A stretch of DNA of 64,000 nucleotides. Source: Microbacterium wangchenii. Lineage in GTDB: Bacteria > Actinomycetota > Actinomycetes > Actinomycetales > Microbacteriaceae. Each line of letters opens with the position of its first letter. Position 1 is the first letter of the stretch. The stretch is taken from positions 2,480,001 to 2,544,000 of the forward strand of contig NZ_CP038266.1 of NCBI RefSeq assembly GCF_004564355.1, written 5' to 3'. Of the stretch, positions 17,547-27,913 are shown in pieces. The notes beneath the pieces are model-generated. The model was not told where the DNA came from. It made no database searches and saw only the letters and a program-made list of their open reading frames with translations. Position numbers and translations under genes: made by a program.

Positions 17547-18758
17547 TCAGGCCACGGCGGGCAGGGCGACGGTGAACGTCGCGCCCGAACCGGGGCGCCC
17601 CTCCGCCCGCACGGAACCGCCGTGCAGCTCGGCGATCCGCGCGACCGACGCCAGTCCCAGGCCCGTCCCGGAGAACTCCTCCTGGGAGTGCAGCCGCGCG
17701 AGCGGCCGGAACAGCCGCTCGGCGTCTTCCGGGGCGAAGCCGTCGCCGTCGTCGCTGATCGCGAACGTCATCGTGCCCTCGCCGGCACTCACCGCGGTGA
17801 CCGCGATGCGGGCGGCCGCCTTGCGTGCGGTGAACTTGACGGCGTTGCCCAGGAGGTTCTCCAGCAGCGAGTGCAGCAGCACGGGATCAGCCCATGCCTG
17901 CAGGTGCTCGTCGACGTCGATCCGCAGGTCGCGGTGGGGATGGCGGCGGCGCAGGTCGTCGGCGATCGTCCGAGCCATCCCGGTGAGGTCGCAGCGCTCC
18001 GGCTGGAGCGGCTGCCCCGTGATGCGGTAGATCGACAGCATCCGCTCGATCTGAGCCGACATCCGCTCCCCCGCCCGCAGGATGGCGGCGGCGTACTCGG
18101 CGGCATCGACGGCGTCGGCGCCCTCGGAGACGAGTTCGGCGTAGCCGGTGACCACCCCGAGCGAGCCCCGCAGGTCGTGCACGAGCGTGTGCATGGCGGC
18201 GTCGAGGTCGTCGGCGCGTGCCGCGAACCGATCGCGCTCGGCACTGCGGCGCCCGATCGCCCCGCGCAGCTCGAGATTCTCCACCGCCACGGCAGCGGTG
18301 TCGGCCAGGACCTCCAGCCGTCGCAGGACCTCGGGGTCGGGGTGGGTCTGCTCCGCCCAGTACGCTCCCAGCGCGCCGATCGGATCGGCCGAGCGCACGG
18401 GCGCCATCGCGAGGCTGGCGACGAAGGTCGGGCGATACGCATCGTGGGGGACGCGGTCATCCGAATAGATGTCGGGGATGACGACGGTCTCGCGGTGCAG
18501 CATCGCCCAGCCGCTGACACAGGAGGTCAGGGGGAACCGGTGCCCCTTCCACAGCGGGGCGATCGCGTTCTCCTCGGCGTAGAAGCACTCCCCGTCCTCC
18601 CGGAAGACGAAGGTCGCGCCATCCGCCCCGGTCAGCTCGCGCACCGCTTCGGCCACGATCTCGGTGATCTCCGACAGCCGCAGGGCGGTGGAGAGTCGCT
18701 CGACGGTGCGCGTGAGCGCATCCGGGCCGACGACGGGCGCCGTTGTGGTCACGCTCAT
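17547..18758 (-). CDS. Soluble GAF-domain sensor histidine kinase
   Basis: A 403-residue cytoplasmic kinase. The GAF domain (about 20-165) holds Cys residues in FREDGECFYAEE and PLTSCVSGWA, which could suit a redox or haem cue. The HisKA helix has HDLRGSLG (His194), and HATPase_c motifs are ENLLGNAVKF, DDGDGF and GTGLGL. No response regulator lies nearby, so it is an orphan kinase. The ATG has a GGGGGGAC purine run upstream. It is divergent from the molybdopterin operon 100 bp away. Confidence 0.88.
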   Translation of the reverse strand: MSVTTTAPVVGPDALTRTVERLSTALRLSEITEIVAEAVRELTGADGATFVFREDGECFYAEENAIAPLWKGHRFPLTSCVSGWAMLHRETVVIPDIYSDDRVPHDAYRPTFVASLAMAPVRSADPIGALGAYWAEQTHPDPEVLRRLEVLADTAAVAVENLELRGAIGRRSAERDRFAARADDLDAAMHTLVHDLRGSLGVVTGYAELVSEGADAVDAAEYAAAILRAGERMSAQIERMLSIYRITGQPLQPERCDLTGMARTIADDLRRRHPHRDLRIDVDEHLQAWADPVLLHSLLENLLGNAVKFTARKAAARIAVTAVSAGEGTMTFAISDDGDGFAPEDAERLFRPLARLHSQEEFSGTGLGLASVARIAELHGGSVRAEGRPGSGATFTVALPAVA

Positions 18759-18859
18759 TGATGTCCCCCCACGGAACGGACACGGGTATCCGCCGCGCCA
18801 GCTTATCCCCTACGCTGTGCCGCAGAAGCTGTCTCCGCGCCCCGATCCGGGAGGTCCGC

Positions 18860-19453
18860 ATGGCTGTGTTCTCGCGAGGATTCGGCGCCCGGCGCCGCGA
18901 ATCGGCGCCGGATCTGCCGCCGGGGCAGTACCTCACCGAGGACTTCCCCGTCCTCTCAGCAGGGCCCACCCCGCGCATCCCCACCGACGAGTGGTCCTTC
19001 ACGATCCGCAACGAGCACGGAGCGGCCCGCACGTGGACGTGGGACGAGTTCCTGGCCCTGCCCATCGAGGAGGTCGCCACCGACATCCACTGCGTGACGC
19101 GCTGGTCCAAGCTCGGCACATCCTGGCGCGGGGTGTCCTTGGACACGCTCCTGGCCGAGGTCGAGACGGAGTACGAGTATGCGATGGCGCATTCGTACGG
19201 GGGCTACACGACCAACGTGCCGCTGGAGGATCTCACCGATGGCAAGGCGTGGGTCGCGTTCGAGTTCGACGGCGCTCCGCTGGATCCCGAGCACGGCGGC
19301 CCTGCCCGCCTGCTGGTCCCTCACCTGTACTTCTGGAAGAGCGCGAAGTGGGTGCGCGGTCTCACGATGCAGAACCACGACGACCCCGGGTTCTGGGAGC
19401 AGAACGGCTACCACCTCCACGGCGATCCGTGGCGCGAGGAACGCTACTGGTGA
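18860..19453 (+). CDS. Sulfite oxidase-like molybdopterin oxidoreductase
   Basis: A 197-residue protein with the oxidoreductase molybdopterin-binding fold (YedY/MsrP and sulfite oxidase family). The Mo-ligand cysteine is Cys78 in DIHCVTRWSK, and SYGGYTTNVPLEDL and LYFWKSAKWVRG are family segments. It has no Tat signal or transmembrane helix, so it is cytoplasmic, unlike MsrP. GGGAGGT precedes the ATG. It is the first gene of an operon with a flavin reductase and a zinc-ribbon protein, each overlapping by 4 nt. The substrate is unknown. Confidence 0.88.
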   Translation: MAVFSRGFGARRRESAPDLPPGQYLTEDFPVLSAGPTPRIPTDEWSFTIRNEHGAARTWTWDEFLALPIEEVATDIHCVTRWSKLGTSWRGVSLDTLLAEVETEYEYAMAHSYGGYTTNVPLEDLTDGKAWVAFEFDGAPLDPEHGGPARLLVPHLYFWKSAKWVRGLTMQNHDDPGFWEQNGYHLHGDPWREERYW

Positions 19454-20172
19454 TCGTCGGGGGCTGGTCACCGGCCCAGGTGGCGCACGTGGAGAACGCG
19501 ACGCCCACCGCGCGGATCCTCCGACTGCGGGTGCCGGGCTGGCCGGGGAACCTCCCGGGGCAGCACCTGGATCTGCGCCTGACGGCCGAGGACGGCTATC
19601 AGGCGGTGCGGTCGTACTCGATCGCGTCCTCCGGGCCCGGCGAGGAGGTCGAGCTCGGTGTGGACGAGGTCGCGGACGGGGAGGTGTCGCCCTATCTCGT
19701 CCACGACGTGCGCCCCGGTGACGAGCTGGAGGTGAAGGGGCCCCTCGGCGGGTTCTTCGTGTGGCACGCCGACGATCCCTCACCCGTGCAGCTGATCGCG
19801 GGCGGCTCCGGGATCGTGCCCCTCTTGGCGATGGCCCGCGCCCGGGCCGCTTCGGCGTCCACGGCACCGTTCCGCCTCCTGTATTCGGTGCGCTCAGCCG
19901 ATGACGCGATGTTCCGCGCAGAGGTGGAGCGGCTGGATGCGGCGGGCGTGGCGCTCACGTGGGTCTACACGCGCAGCGCCCCTGTGGGGTGGGGAGGGCG
20001 GGTGGGCCGCGTCACGGCCGCGGATCTGCGCACCGCCACGGCCCCGGTCGAGGAGACGCCCGCGGTGTTCGTGTGCGGGCCGACCGGGTTCGTCGAAGCC
20101 GTCGCATCCGCCCTCGTCCAGCTCGGTCACGACCCGGCCCGCGTGCGGACCGAACGATTCGGAGGTGCATGA
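19450..20172 (+). CDS. FAD-binding oxidoreductase (ferredoxin-NADP reductase fold)
   Basis: A 240-residue flavin reductase. The FAD-binding barrel has RSYSIAS, and the NAD(P)-binding domain has GGSGIVPLLAM and the C-terminal VCGPTGFVEAV. No [2Fe-2S] domain is present, so it likely passes electrons from NAD(P)H directly to the molybdopterin partner, a soluble counterpart of the MsrP-MsrQ-Fre idea (inference). The GTG start overlaps the preceding stop and the stop overlaps the next ATG. Confidence 0.9.
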   Translation: MIVGGWSPAQVAHVENATPTARILRLRVPGWPGNLPGQHLDLRLTAEDGYQAVRSYSIASSGPGEEVELGVDEVADGEVSPYLVHDVRPGDELEVKGPLGGFFVWHADDPSPVQLIAGGSGIVPLLAMARARAASASTAPFRLLYSVRSADDAMFRAEVERLDAAGVALTWVYTRSAPVGWGGRVGRVTAADLRTATAPVEETPAVFVCGPTGFVEAVASALVQLGHDPARVRTERFGGA

Positions 20173-20450
20173 TGGTCGGATCCGATCCCCCCGGACCCGT
20201 GCGCGTGGTGGACGGCAATGCTCTGGCCGGAATGCTCGCCGGCGCCCTGGCCGTGGACGCGACGGCGCTGCCGCTGACCTGCGGGCATTGCGGTTCGCGG
20301 TTCGTGCTGGCTCAGACGGTCGTCGAACGGGAGCCCGCGTCCGCGCTCGTGCGGTGCCGATCGTGCACGCACACGCTCCTGACCCTCACCGAGGAGCCGG
20401 ACGAGCTCGTCGTGCGGATGGGCGCCGTGGAGATGCGCTTCCCCCGTTAG
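20169..20450 (+). CDS. DUF6510-type zinc-ribbon protein
   Basis: A 93-residue protein with two CxxC knuckles, CGHC at about 37-40 and CRSC at about 60-63, forming a zinc ribbon. The conserved start DGNALAGML is typical of the small proteins found with sulfite oxidase-like/FAD reductase pairs in actinobacteria (annotated DUF6510). The ATG overlaps the reductase stop; GGAGG lies just upstream. It may be an assembly or electron-transfer partner; function unknown. Confidence 0.8.
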   Translation: MMVGSDPPGPVRVVDGNALAGMLAGALAVDATALPLTCGHCGSRFVLAQTVVEREPASALVRCRSCTHTLLTLTEEPDELVVRMGAVEMRFPR

Positions 20451-20504
20451 CCCGGCTCCGGCTCCGCCGACCGTGCCGCCCACGTTCGCGGGGCGGTGCG
20501 ACGG

Positions 20505-20577
20505 TACCCCCGGTGGGACTCGAACCCACACTGAAGCGATTTTAAGTCGCCTGCCTCTGCCATTGGGCTACGGGGGC
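20505..20577 (-). tRNA. tRNA with anticodon UAA (tRNA-Leu by anticodon), class I fold
   Basis: A 73-nt cloverleaf: acceptor GCCCCCG/CGGGGGT with a G1-U72 wobble, D arm, anticodon stem GGCGA/TCGCT, loop CTTAAAA giving anticodon UAA, a 5-nt variable loop TCAGT, T arm GTGGG/CCCAC, and discriminator A. No CCA is encoded. By anticodon it reads UUA (Leu). However, bacterial tRNA-Leu normally has a long variable arm (class II), so the amino acid identity is uncertain. Confidence 0.88.
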
Positions 20578-20603
20578 CGGTGCCTCCGTTCCCACCGTAG
20601 CGG

Positions 20604-22013
20604 TCAGCCCTGCGCGGCGACCTTCTCGCTCGCGGCGGACTTCGCGGCGGGCTTCTTCTCCTCGACGGCCGGGGCCTGCGCCGGACGCGGACGCGCGGCG
20701 AACTCCTCGAACACACGACGCGGGGTCTGCACGGCTTCGAGGTTGACGATGTCGCGGCCGAGCCAGAGGTTGTTCCACCAGCCCCACAGGACGCGCCACT
20801 TGCGCTCCCACGTCGGCATCGCCAGGCCGTGGTAGCCGCGGTGGGCGATCCACGCCAGGAAGCCCTTGATCGCGATCTTGCCCGACTGGAACACGCCGTT
20901 GTACAGGCCCAGGCCCGCGACGGCACCGAGGTTCTTGTGGAAGTACTCCTTGGGCTCCTCGCCGCGCAGCACGGCGGTGATGTTCTTCGCGAGCAGCTTG
21001 CCCTGACGCACCGCGTGCTGGGCGTTGGGGACGCAGTATCCGCCCACTCCCCCGCCGGTCAGGTCGGGGACGGCGGAGACGTCGCCGGCCGCCCATGCGC
21101 CGTGGACGATCTCCTCGGCGGTGCCCACGCGCAGGTCGGGGCGCGTGCGGATGCGTCCGCGCTCCTCGACGGGCAGGTCTCCGCCGCGCACGACGGTGGG
21201 GTTGGCCATGACGCCGGCCGTCCACACGATGATGTCGGTGGGGATCGTCTCACCCGAGGACAGCTCGACGTTGCCGCCGACGGCGCCGGTGACCTGCGTG
21301 TCCAGGTGCACGTAGGCGCCGCGCTTGGCGAGGTCCTTGAGCACCCACTCGCTCGTCTTCAGCGACACCTCGGGCATGATCCGGCCCATGGCCTCGATGA
21401 GGTGGAAGTGCGTCTCGTCGAAGGAGAGCTGCGGGTACCGCTTCAGGAGCGAGGAGGCGAAGGAGCGCAGTTCGGCGAACGCCTCGATGCCCGCGAACCC
21501 GCCACCGACGACCACGACCGTCAGCAGACGCTCGCGTGCGGGGCCGGGAGGAAGCACGGCCGCCTTGTCGAAGTTCGACAGCAGCAGGTCGCGCACGGCG
21601 ACGGCCTCTTCGATGGTCTTCAGGCCGATGGCGTTCTCGGCGATGCCCGGGATGGGGAAGGTTCGCGAGACGGCACCGGCGGTCACGACGATCTGGTCGT
21701 ACTCCTGCTGCCACGGCTCGCCCGCGATCGGGGTGATCGTGGCCACCTTGTGGGCGTGGTCGATCCCGGTCACCTTCGCCGCGATGACGGTGGTCCGCCG
21801 CAGGTGGCGGCGCAGGGCCACCACCGCGTGCCGCGGCTCGATCGAGCCGGCGGCGACCTCGGGAAGGAACGGCTGGTAGGTCATGTACGGCAGCGGGTCG
21901 ACGATCGTGACCTCTGCTTCGCCGCGTCGGAGCTGCTTCTCGAGCTTCCACGCGGTGTAGAAGCCTGCGTAGCCGCCACCGACGATGAGGATTCTGGGCA
22001 CGGTGCTGGTCAC
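20604..22013 (-). CDS. ndh: Type II NADH dehydrogenase-like FAD oxidoreductase
   Basis: A 469-residue two-dinucleotide-fold flavoprotein. The FAD motif is GGGYAGFYTA near residue 12, the NADH motif is VVVVGGGFAGIE, and HGAWAAGDVSAVPD binds FAD. The C-terminal amphipathic/hydrophobic region (FKIAIKG-like, RVLWGWWNNLWLG) is the membrane-anchoring part of NDH-2, which oxidises NADH with menaquinone without pumping protons. A lysine/alanine-rich tail of about 30 residues is extra. GTG at 22013 is chosen with AGGAG 10 nt upstream, overlapping the S8 stop. Confidence 0.9.
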   Translation of the reverse strand: MTSTVPRILIVGGGYAGFYTAWKLEKQLRRGEAEVTIVDPLPYMTYQPFLPEVAAGSIEPRHAVVALRRHLRRTTVIAAKVTGIDHAHKVATITPIAGEPWQQEYDQIVVTAGAVSRTFPIPGIAENAIGLKTIEEAVAVRDLLLSNFDKAAVLPPGPARERLLTVVVVGGGFAGIEAFAELRSFASSLLKRYPQLSFDETHFHLIEAMGRIMPEVSLKTSEWVLKDLAKRGAYVHLDTQVTGAVGGNVELSSGETIPTDIIVWTAGVMANPTVVRGGDLPVEERGRIRTRPDLRVGTAEEIVHGAWAAGDVSAVPDLTGGGVGGYCVPNAQHAVRQGKLLAKNITAVLRGEEPKEYFHKNLGAVAGLGLYNGVFQSGKIAIKGFLAWIAHRGYHGLAMPTWERKWRVLWGWWNNLWLGRDIVNLEAVQTPRRVFEEFAARPRPAQAPAVEEKKPAAKSAASEKVAAQG

Positions 22014-22027
22014 GGTGGAAGGGACTC

Positions 22028-23299
22028 CTAGGTGGGTGGACGGCTCGGCGTGCGAGACTCGCGTGCCAATCGGATGCGCCGGGCAGCAGCGGTGAGGCCG
22101 AGCACGACCATTATAGACGCGATGGTGCCTGCGGCGAGCGGCAGGCTGCCGTACCGCAGGGACTCCTCGGTCGGCAGGAGCGGATTGGGCGGCTCCGTGG
22201 CCGCCTCCGCGGCCGCCAGCGGGGGCACCTCGACGGGTCCGCTCGTGGGCTGCGGCACCGGATCCGCATCGGCGCGCCGGTAGAGCCGGATCCACTCGGC
22301 AAGGTCACCCATGGGGTTCGCCGACACCGGCGGAACCGGTGCGCTGACGGCGGCGGCGGCGTTGACGAGGCCGTATCCGTACAGCAGATCGGGGCGCGAG
22401 GTGGCCCCGGCGGCCGGGGTCGCAGTGCTGATGATGCGGTTGAGTACGTTGTTCGCATCCATCCCCGGGTGGGCGGAGCGCACGAGGGCCACGATGCCGG
22501 CGACGATGGGCGCGGCGCCGCTGGTGCCGTTCCACTGCACGAGCGTGCCGTCGGCCGAGACGCCCATGAGCCGTTCACTGGGCGCGGAGACCCCGATCGT
22601 GATGCCCTGCGTGGATGCGTCGACGCTGGCGGTGCCGGAGGGATCGACGCCGCCGACGGTGAGCACGCCGGGGATGGTCGCCGGGGCGCCCACGCGCGTC
22701 GTACCGCTGCCGCGGTTTCCCGCCGCGACCACGATGACGACGTCGTTGTCGAATGCGTACGAGAACGCCTCATCCCACGACGGGTCCCAGTCCAGGGTGT
22801 TGGTGGTGAGCGACATGTTGATGACCTGGGCGCCGTTGTCCACCGACCAGCGGATCGCCTGCGCGATCTGGTCGCGCACGGGCACCTCGCGCCCGGAGAT
22901 GTCGATGGACACCGACAGGATCTCCGCCTCGGGCGCCACGCCGATCATGCCGCGCCCCTCGCCGGTGCCGCGCGCCCCCGCGAGGGAGGCGACCCAGCTG
23001 CCGTGGTTGGCGTTCATCCCGCCGATGGGTGTGCGGCCGTCGGGGCTGCCCAGTTCCGACACATCCGTGCCGTCCACGACACCGGCGAACTCGACGGGGT
23101 CGCGGCCGACCCCCGTGTCGATCACAGCGATGCGGATACCGGCCCCGCGCGTGGTCTGCCAGGCGTCACGCACACCGTACTGGTCGAGCCAGTACTCCCC
23201 CGCCCGTACCGGATCGGTCGGGTCCTCGGGCACGACGGCCGCCCCGGTCAGGCTGCCGGCGACGGCCAGCGCGGCGGCGGCGGCCCACAGGCGTCTCAT
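22028..23299 (-). CDS. S8 (subtilisin-like) serine peptidase, mycosin-like
   Basis: A 423-residue secreted peptidase. It has a signal peptide (about 1-25), and a catalytic triad of Asp in AVIDTGVG, His in NHGSW and Ser in GTSGAAP, with the oxyanion Asn in AAGNRGSG. A Pro-rich linker leads to a C-terminal membrane helix (about 385-408) and basic tail. This layout is that of mycosins of type VII secretion, but no esx or ecc gene is in the window. The ATG overlaps the DUF501 stop. Confidence 0.88.
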   Translation of the reverse strand: MRRLWAAAAALAVAGSLTGAAVVPEDPTDPVRAGEYWLDQYGVRDAWQTTRGAGIRIAVIDTGVGRDPVEFAGVVDGTDVSELGSPDGRTPIGGMNANHGSWVASLAGARGTGEGRGMIGVAPEAEILSVSIDISGREVPVRDQIAQAIRWSVDNGAQVINMSLTTNTLDWDPSWDEAFSYAFDNDVVIVVAAGNRGSGTTRVGAPATIPGVLTVGGVDPSGTASVDASTQGITIGVSAPSERLMGVSADGTLVQWNGTSGAAPIVAGIVALVRSAHPGMDANNVLNRIISTATPAAGATSRPDLLYGYGLVNAAAAVSAPVPPVSANPMGDLAEWIRLYRRADADPVPQPTSGPVEVPPLAAAEAATEPPNPLLPTEESLRYGSLPLAAGTIASIMVVLGLTAAARRIRLARESRTPSRPPT

Positions 23300-23814
23300 C
23301 CCGATGCCCCGGGATTCGCGCACGTGCAGCGCTGCAGCGACCAGCCGGCGCGTTCGAGGGCCCGGTCTCCGATGGGGTTCACGCCCGGCCCCGCGGCCAG
23401 GGCGTGGCCGGCGAGGGCGTGCAGGCACTTCACGCGCGTGGGCATGCCCCCCGCCGAGATCCCGGCGATCTCGGCGGGCTCCCCATAGGCGGCCCGGTCG
23501 CGCAGGTAGGACTCGTGGGCCCGCTGATAGGCGGCCCGCAGCTCCTCGTCCTCGTCGAGCTCCGCCGCGAACTCACGCATGACGTGATCGGCCTCCAGCA
23601 CCGACATCGCCGCGGTCGCGCCGGGGTGGCTGAGGTAGTAGAAGGTGGGGAACGGCGAGCCGTCCGTCAGGCGCGGCGCCGTGGCCACGACGACGGGGTT
23701 GCCGCACACGCAGCGCGCCGCGATGCCGACGACGTCGCGGGCGGGCCGGCCGAGCTGTTCGTGCAGGACCGCGAGGTCGGCGTCGCTGGCGGGCGGCAGG
23801 GTCGGCGTGCTCAT
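23296..23814 (-). CDS. DUF501 domain-containing protein
   Basis: A 172-residue cytoplasmic protein with N-terminal LHEQLGRPARDVVGIAARCVCGNP (CxC pair), FPTFYYLSHP, and a C-terminal GMPTRVKCLHAL...GVNPIGD motif. The Cys/His pattern suggests metal binding. DUF501 genes follow eno and divIC throughout actinobacteria, often ahead of a ppx/gppA phosphatase; here a subtilase takes that place. Function unknown. Confidence 0.9.
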   Translation of the reverse strand: MSTPTLPPASDADLAVLHEQLGRPARDVVGIAARCVCGNPVVVATAPRLTDGSPFPTFYYLSHPGATAAMSVLEADHVMREFAAELDEDEELRAAYQRAHESYLRDRAAYGEPAEIAGISAGGMPTRVKCLHALAGHALAAGPGVNPIGDRALERAGWSLQRCTCANPGASG

Positions 23815-23868
23815 CCTCGCCAGATTATCGCGAGCGACTGCGAAGGCGCTGGAGACGGTCGTACGACG

Positions 23869-24369
23869 TCACGGAGCCGGTGGCGCCGGGACGCCGATCG
23901 TCGGCGCGGCAGTGCGGGCGAGACCGGCGGTGGCCACCGAGCGCACCAGCTGCGACATCCAGTCGGTGCGTGTCACGGCGACGTCGTCGGTGACTTTGTC
24001 CTCCTCCTGCGGCACCGCCGCGGCGGGCAGGTCGTTGTCGACGAGGTACACGACTTCGCCCGGGCGCACGTAATACAGCCGCTCGCGCGCCTGGGTCGTG
24101 ATGTACGCGGGATCGGTCCACCGCTCGCGCTGGGCCTCGAGGTCGGCGACCTCCTTCTCGCTGAGGGCGACCGCCTCCTGTAGCGCAGCGATCTGCTGCC
24201 GCTGATCCAGGTAGGTGCCCACCGTCGGCGCCAGCACGAAGGCTGCCAGCACGACGAGCCCGAGCATGATGACCATGAACCCGGACAGGCGGATGCCGCC
24301 GAGCCATCCGCGGACGTCGACGCGGTCGCGTCCGGACGTGCGAGAGGGGGAGGCCGGTCCTGTGGGCAC
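23869..24369 (-). CDS. Septum formation initiator (FtsB/DivIC family)
   Basis: A 166-residue bitopic division protein. The cytoplasmic N-terminus is basic, a membrane helix lies at about 30-50 (GFMVIMLGLVVLAAFVLAP), and a coiled coil at about 55-85 is followed by the family's ARERLYYVRPGE motif. The long C-terminal tail is low-complexity. DivIC/FtsB bridges FtsL and FtsQ in the divisome. The GTG start and its GGGGGAGG ribosome-binding site lie inside a 15-bp hairpin following eno. Confidence 0.88.
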   Translation of the reverse strand: MPTGPASPSRTSGRDRVDVRGWLGGIRLSGFMVIMLGLVVLAAFVLAPTVGTYLDQRQQIAALQEAVALSEKEVADLEAQRERWTDPAYITTQARERLYYVRPGEVVYLVDNDLPAAAVPQEEDKVTDDVAVTRTDWMSQLVRSVATAGLARTAAPTIGVPAPPAP

Positions 24370-24384
24370 GGCCTCCCCCTCTCG
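24341..24384 (-). terminator. 15-bp hairpin after eno, enclosing the divIC start
   Basis: Perfect arms CGAGAGGGGGAGGCC (24341-24355) and GGCCTCCCCCTCTCG (24370-24384) with a 14-nt loop. It lies 17 bp past the eno stop. On the minus strand the divIC purine-rich ribosome-binding site is in the first arm transcribed and its GTG is in the loop. Confidence 0.7.
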
Positions 24385-24401
24385 TCGTGGCTTCGTGTCG
24401 C

Positions 24402-26455
<2,054 letters not shown>

Positions 26456-26486
26456 CCCCCCACACTTCCCATGCCGCCGCGCGCGG

Positions 26487-27500
26487 TCAAGCCTGCGTGC
26501 GCTCGACGACGGCCTGCAGCAGGGCCGCGCCCGTCTCGGCGTCGTCGACCGTGACCACGAACTGCTTCCCGTCGCGCTTGGTAACCTGGATCGCCTCGCC
26601 GGCCCGCGTGACGATGCCGAACCGGCCCGGTGTCCAGCGCCACCCCCACCCGCCGAACTCTCCGACGGGGTTGACGAAGACGACCTCGGCGTCGCGGATG
26701 TCGTGCGGGGCGACGCGCCAGCGCGGCAGCCCGACGACGGTGCGCACGGTGAGGCCGGTATCGTCGACGACCACGCGGTGGACGAGGCCTCCGCCCACCA
26801 CAAGGGTCAGGGCGAGGCCGAGGGCGAGCGAGATCCACCCGGAGCCCTCGCCGGTCGCCACGAGCCATGCGCCGATCCCGAGGACCAGCAGGGCGGCGGC
26901 GACCAGCACCACGCTCGGGGCGAGTGAGGTCGTGGCGGTGCGCACCCACACGGCGCTCTCGTCCGCTCCGAGGGGCAGCGGCTCGACGGGATCGGACGGA
27001 ACGTCCTCACGCGCGGCGGCGGGCTGCGCGAACCACCCCGCGAGCCCCGCGACGACCCCGGCGGCAAGCCCCGCGAGCAACGGGGCACCCACCATCGGCA
27101 CGTCGGGCTCCGCCGCGGTCGCCTGCGTGATGACGAGCGCCGTCGGCAGCACGCTCAGGAACGTCACCGTGCCGAGGACGAGCGCGCCCAGGAAGCGGGT
27201 CTGACCGCCCACGCCACCCGTGCGCGCGTGGGCGCGCCGGGCCGCGCGTTCGCTCGCGAGCGCCGTAACGCCCAGAAGCACGGAGAGTCCGGCGCCCATC
27301 GCGAGAGTCAGGACGGGGAACGACCATGCCGGCCCGAATCCGTCGGCTTCGCCGGTCATGCTCCAGTGGATCGCGACGGTCTCCGGCAGCGACGGCAGCA
27401 GCGCCGTCTGGACGATCGCGGCGATCGCCGACATCACGACGGGCACCACGATGCCCACGAGGATGAAGCGGCGACGGGCCTGGTCCGGGCGGCGGATCAT
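26487..27500 (-). CDS. DUF1648-type multispanning membrane protein
   Basis: A 337-residue membrane protein with about six helices. The DUF1648-like segment (SLPETVAIHWSMTGEADGFGP) follows helix 1, a pattern shared with SdpI-type proteins and other membrane proteins next to YtrA-type GntR regulators. The C-terminal part resembles a PH-like domain (WRWTPGRFGIVTRAGEAIQVTKR). The ATG overlaps the GntR stop, so both are one operon, and the regulator probably controls this protein. Confidence 0.8.
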   Translation of the reverse strand: MIRRPDQARRRFILVGIVVPVVMSAIAAIVQTALLPSLPETVAIHWSMTGEADGFGPAWSFPVLTLAMGAGLSVLLGVTALASERAARRAHARTGGVGGQTRFLGALVLGTVTFLSVLPTALVITQATAAEPDVPMVGAPLLAGLAAGVVAGLAGWFAQPAAAREDVPSDPVEPLPLGADESAVWVRTATTSLAPSVVLVAAALLVLGIGAWLVATGEGSGWISLALGLALTLVVGGGLVHRVVVDDTGLTVRTVVGLPRWRVAPHDIRDAEVVFVNPVGEFGGWGWRWTPGRFGIVTRAGEAIQVTKRDGKQFVVTVDDAETGAALLQAVVERTQA

Positions 27501-27907
27501 GAGGCGTTCCTCTCGTTCGGCTCGCTCGTTTCCGTCCGGGCTCGTGCCACCGTGGGGTGCGGGGCAAGCTCCTTCACGAGGGCGGCGAGCGTGTCGGCCC
27601 CGATCCCTTCGGCGGCGGCGCGGGCGACGAGGTCGGCGAGGTCGGCACGCAGGTCGGCGAGCCGCACTGCGGCCGGCGTGATGACCGCACCCCGACCGCG
27701 CCGCAGCTCGATGAGCCCCTCGTCTCTCAGGTCCTGGTAGGCGTGCAGCACGGTGTGCAGATTTACGCCGAGAGAATGAGCCACCTCTTTCGCGGACGGC
27801 AGCCGCTCGCCCGCGTGGCCGCGCCCGGCCGCGATCTCGCCGCGCACGGACGCCGCGATCTGCGCGAACAGCGGCGTGCCGGCGTGCGGGTCGATCCGGA
27901 TGAGCAT
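27497..27907 (-). CDS. GntR-family (YtrA-like) transcriptional regulator
   Basis: A 136-residue regulator with an N-terminal winged helix (about 8-75; LFAQIAASVRGEIAAGRGHAGERLPS, LGVNLHTVLHAYQDLRDEGLIE) and only a short helical C-terminus, as in the YtrA subfamily, which usually represses its own membrane-protein operon. A TAGAAT hexamer lies 6 nt before the ATG, inside an inverted repeat that is a likely self-operator. Confidence 0.92.
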   Translation of the reverse strand: MLIRIDPHAGTPLFAQIAASVRGEIAAGRGHAGERLPSAKEVAHSLGVNLHTVLHAYQDLRDEGLIELRRGRGAVITPAAVRLADLRADLADLVARAAAEGIGADTLAALVKELAPHPTVARARTETSEPNERNAS

Positions 27908-27913
27908 GGCCCA

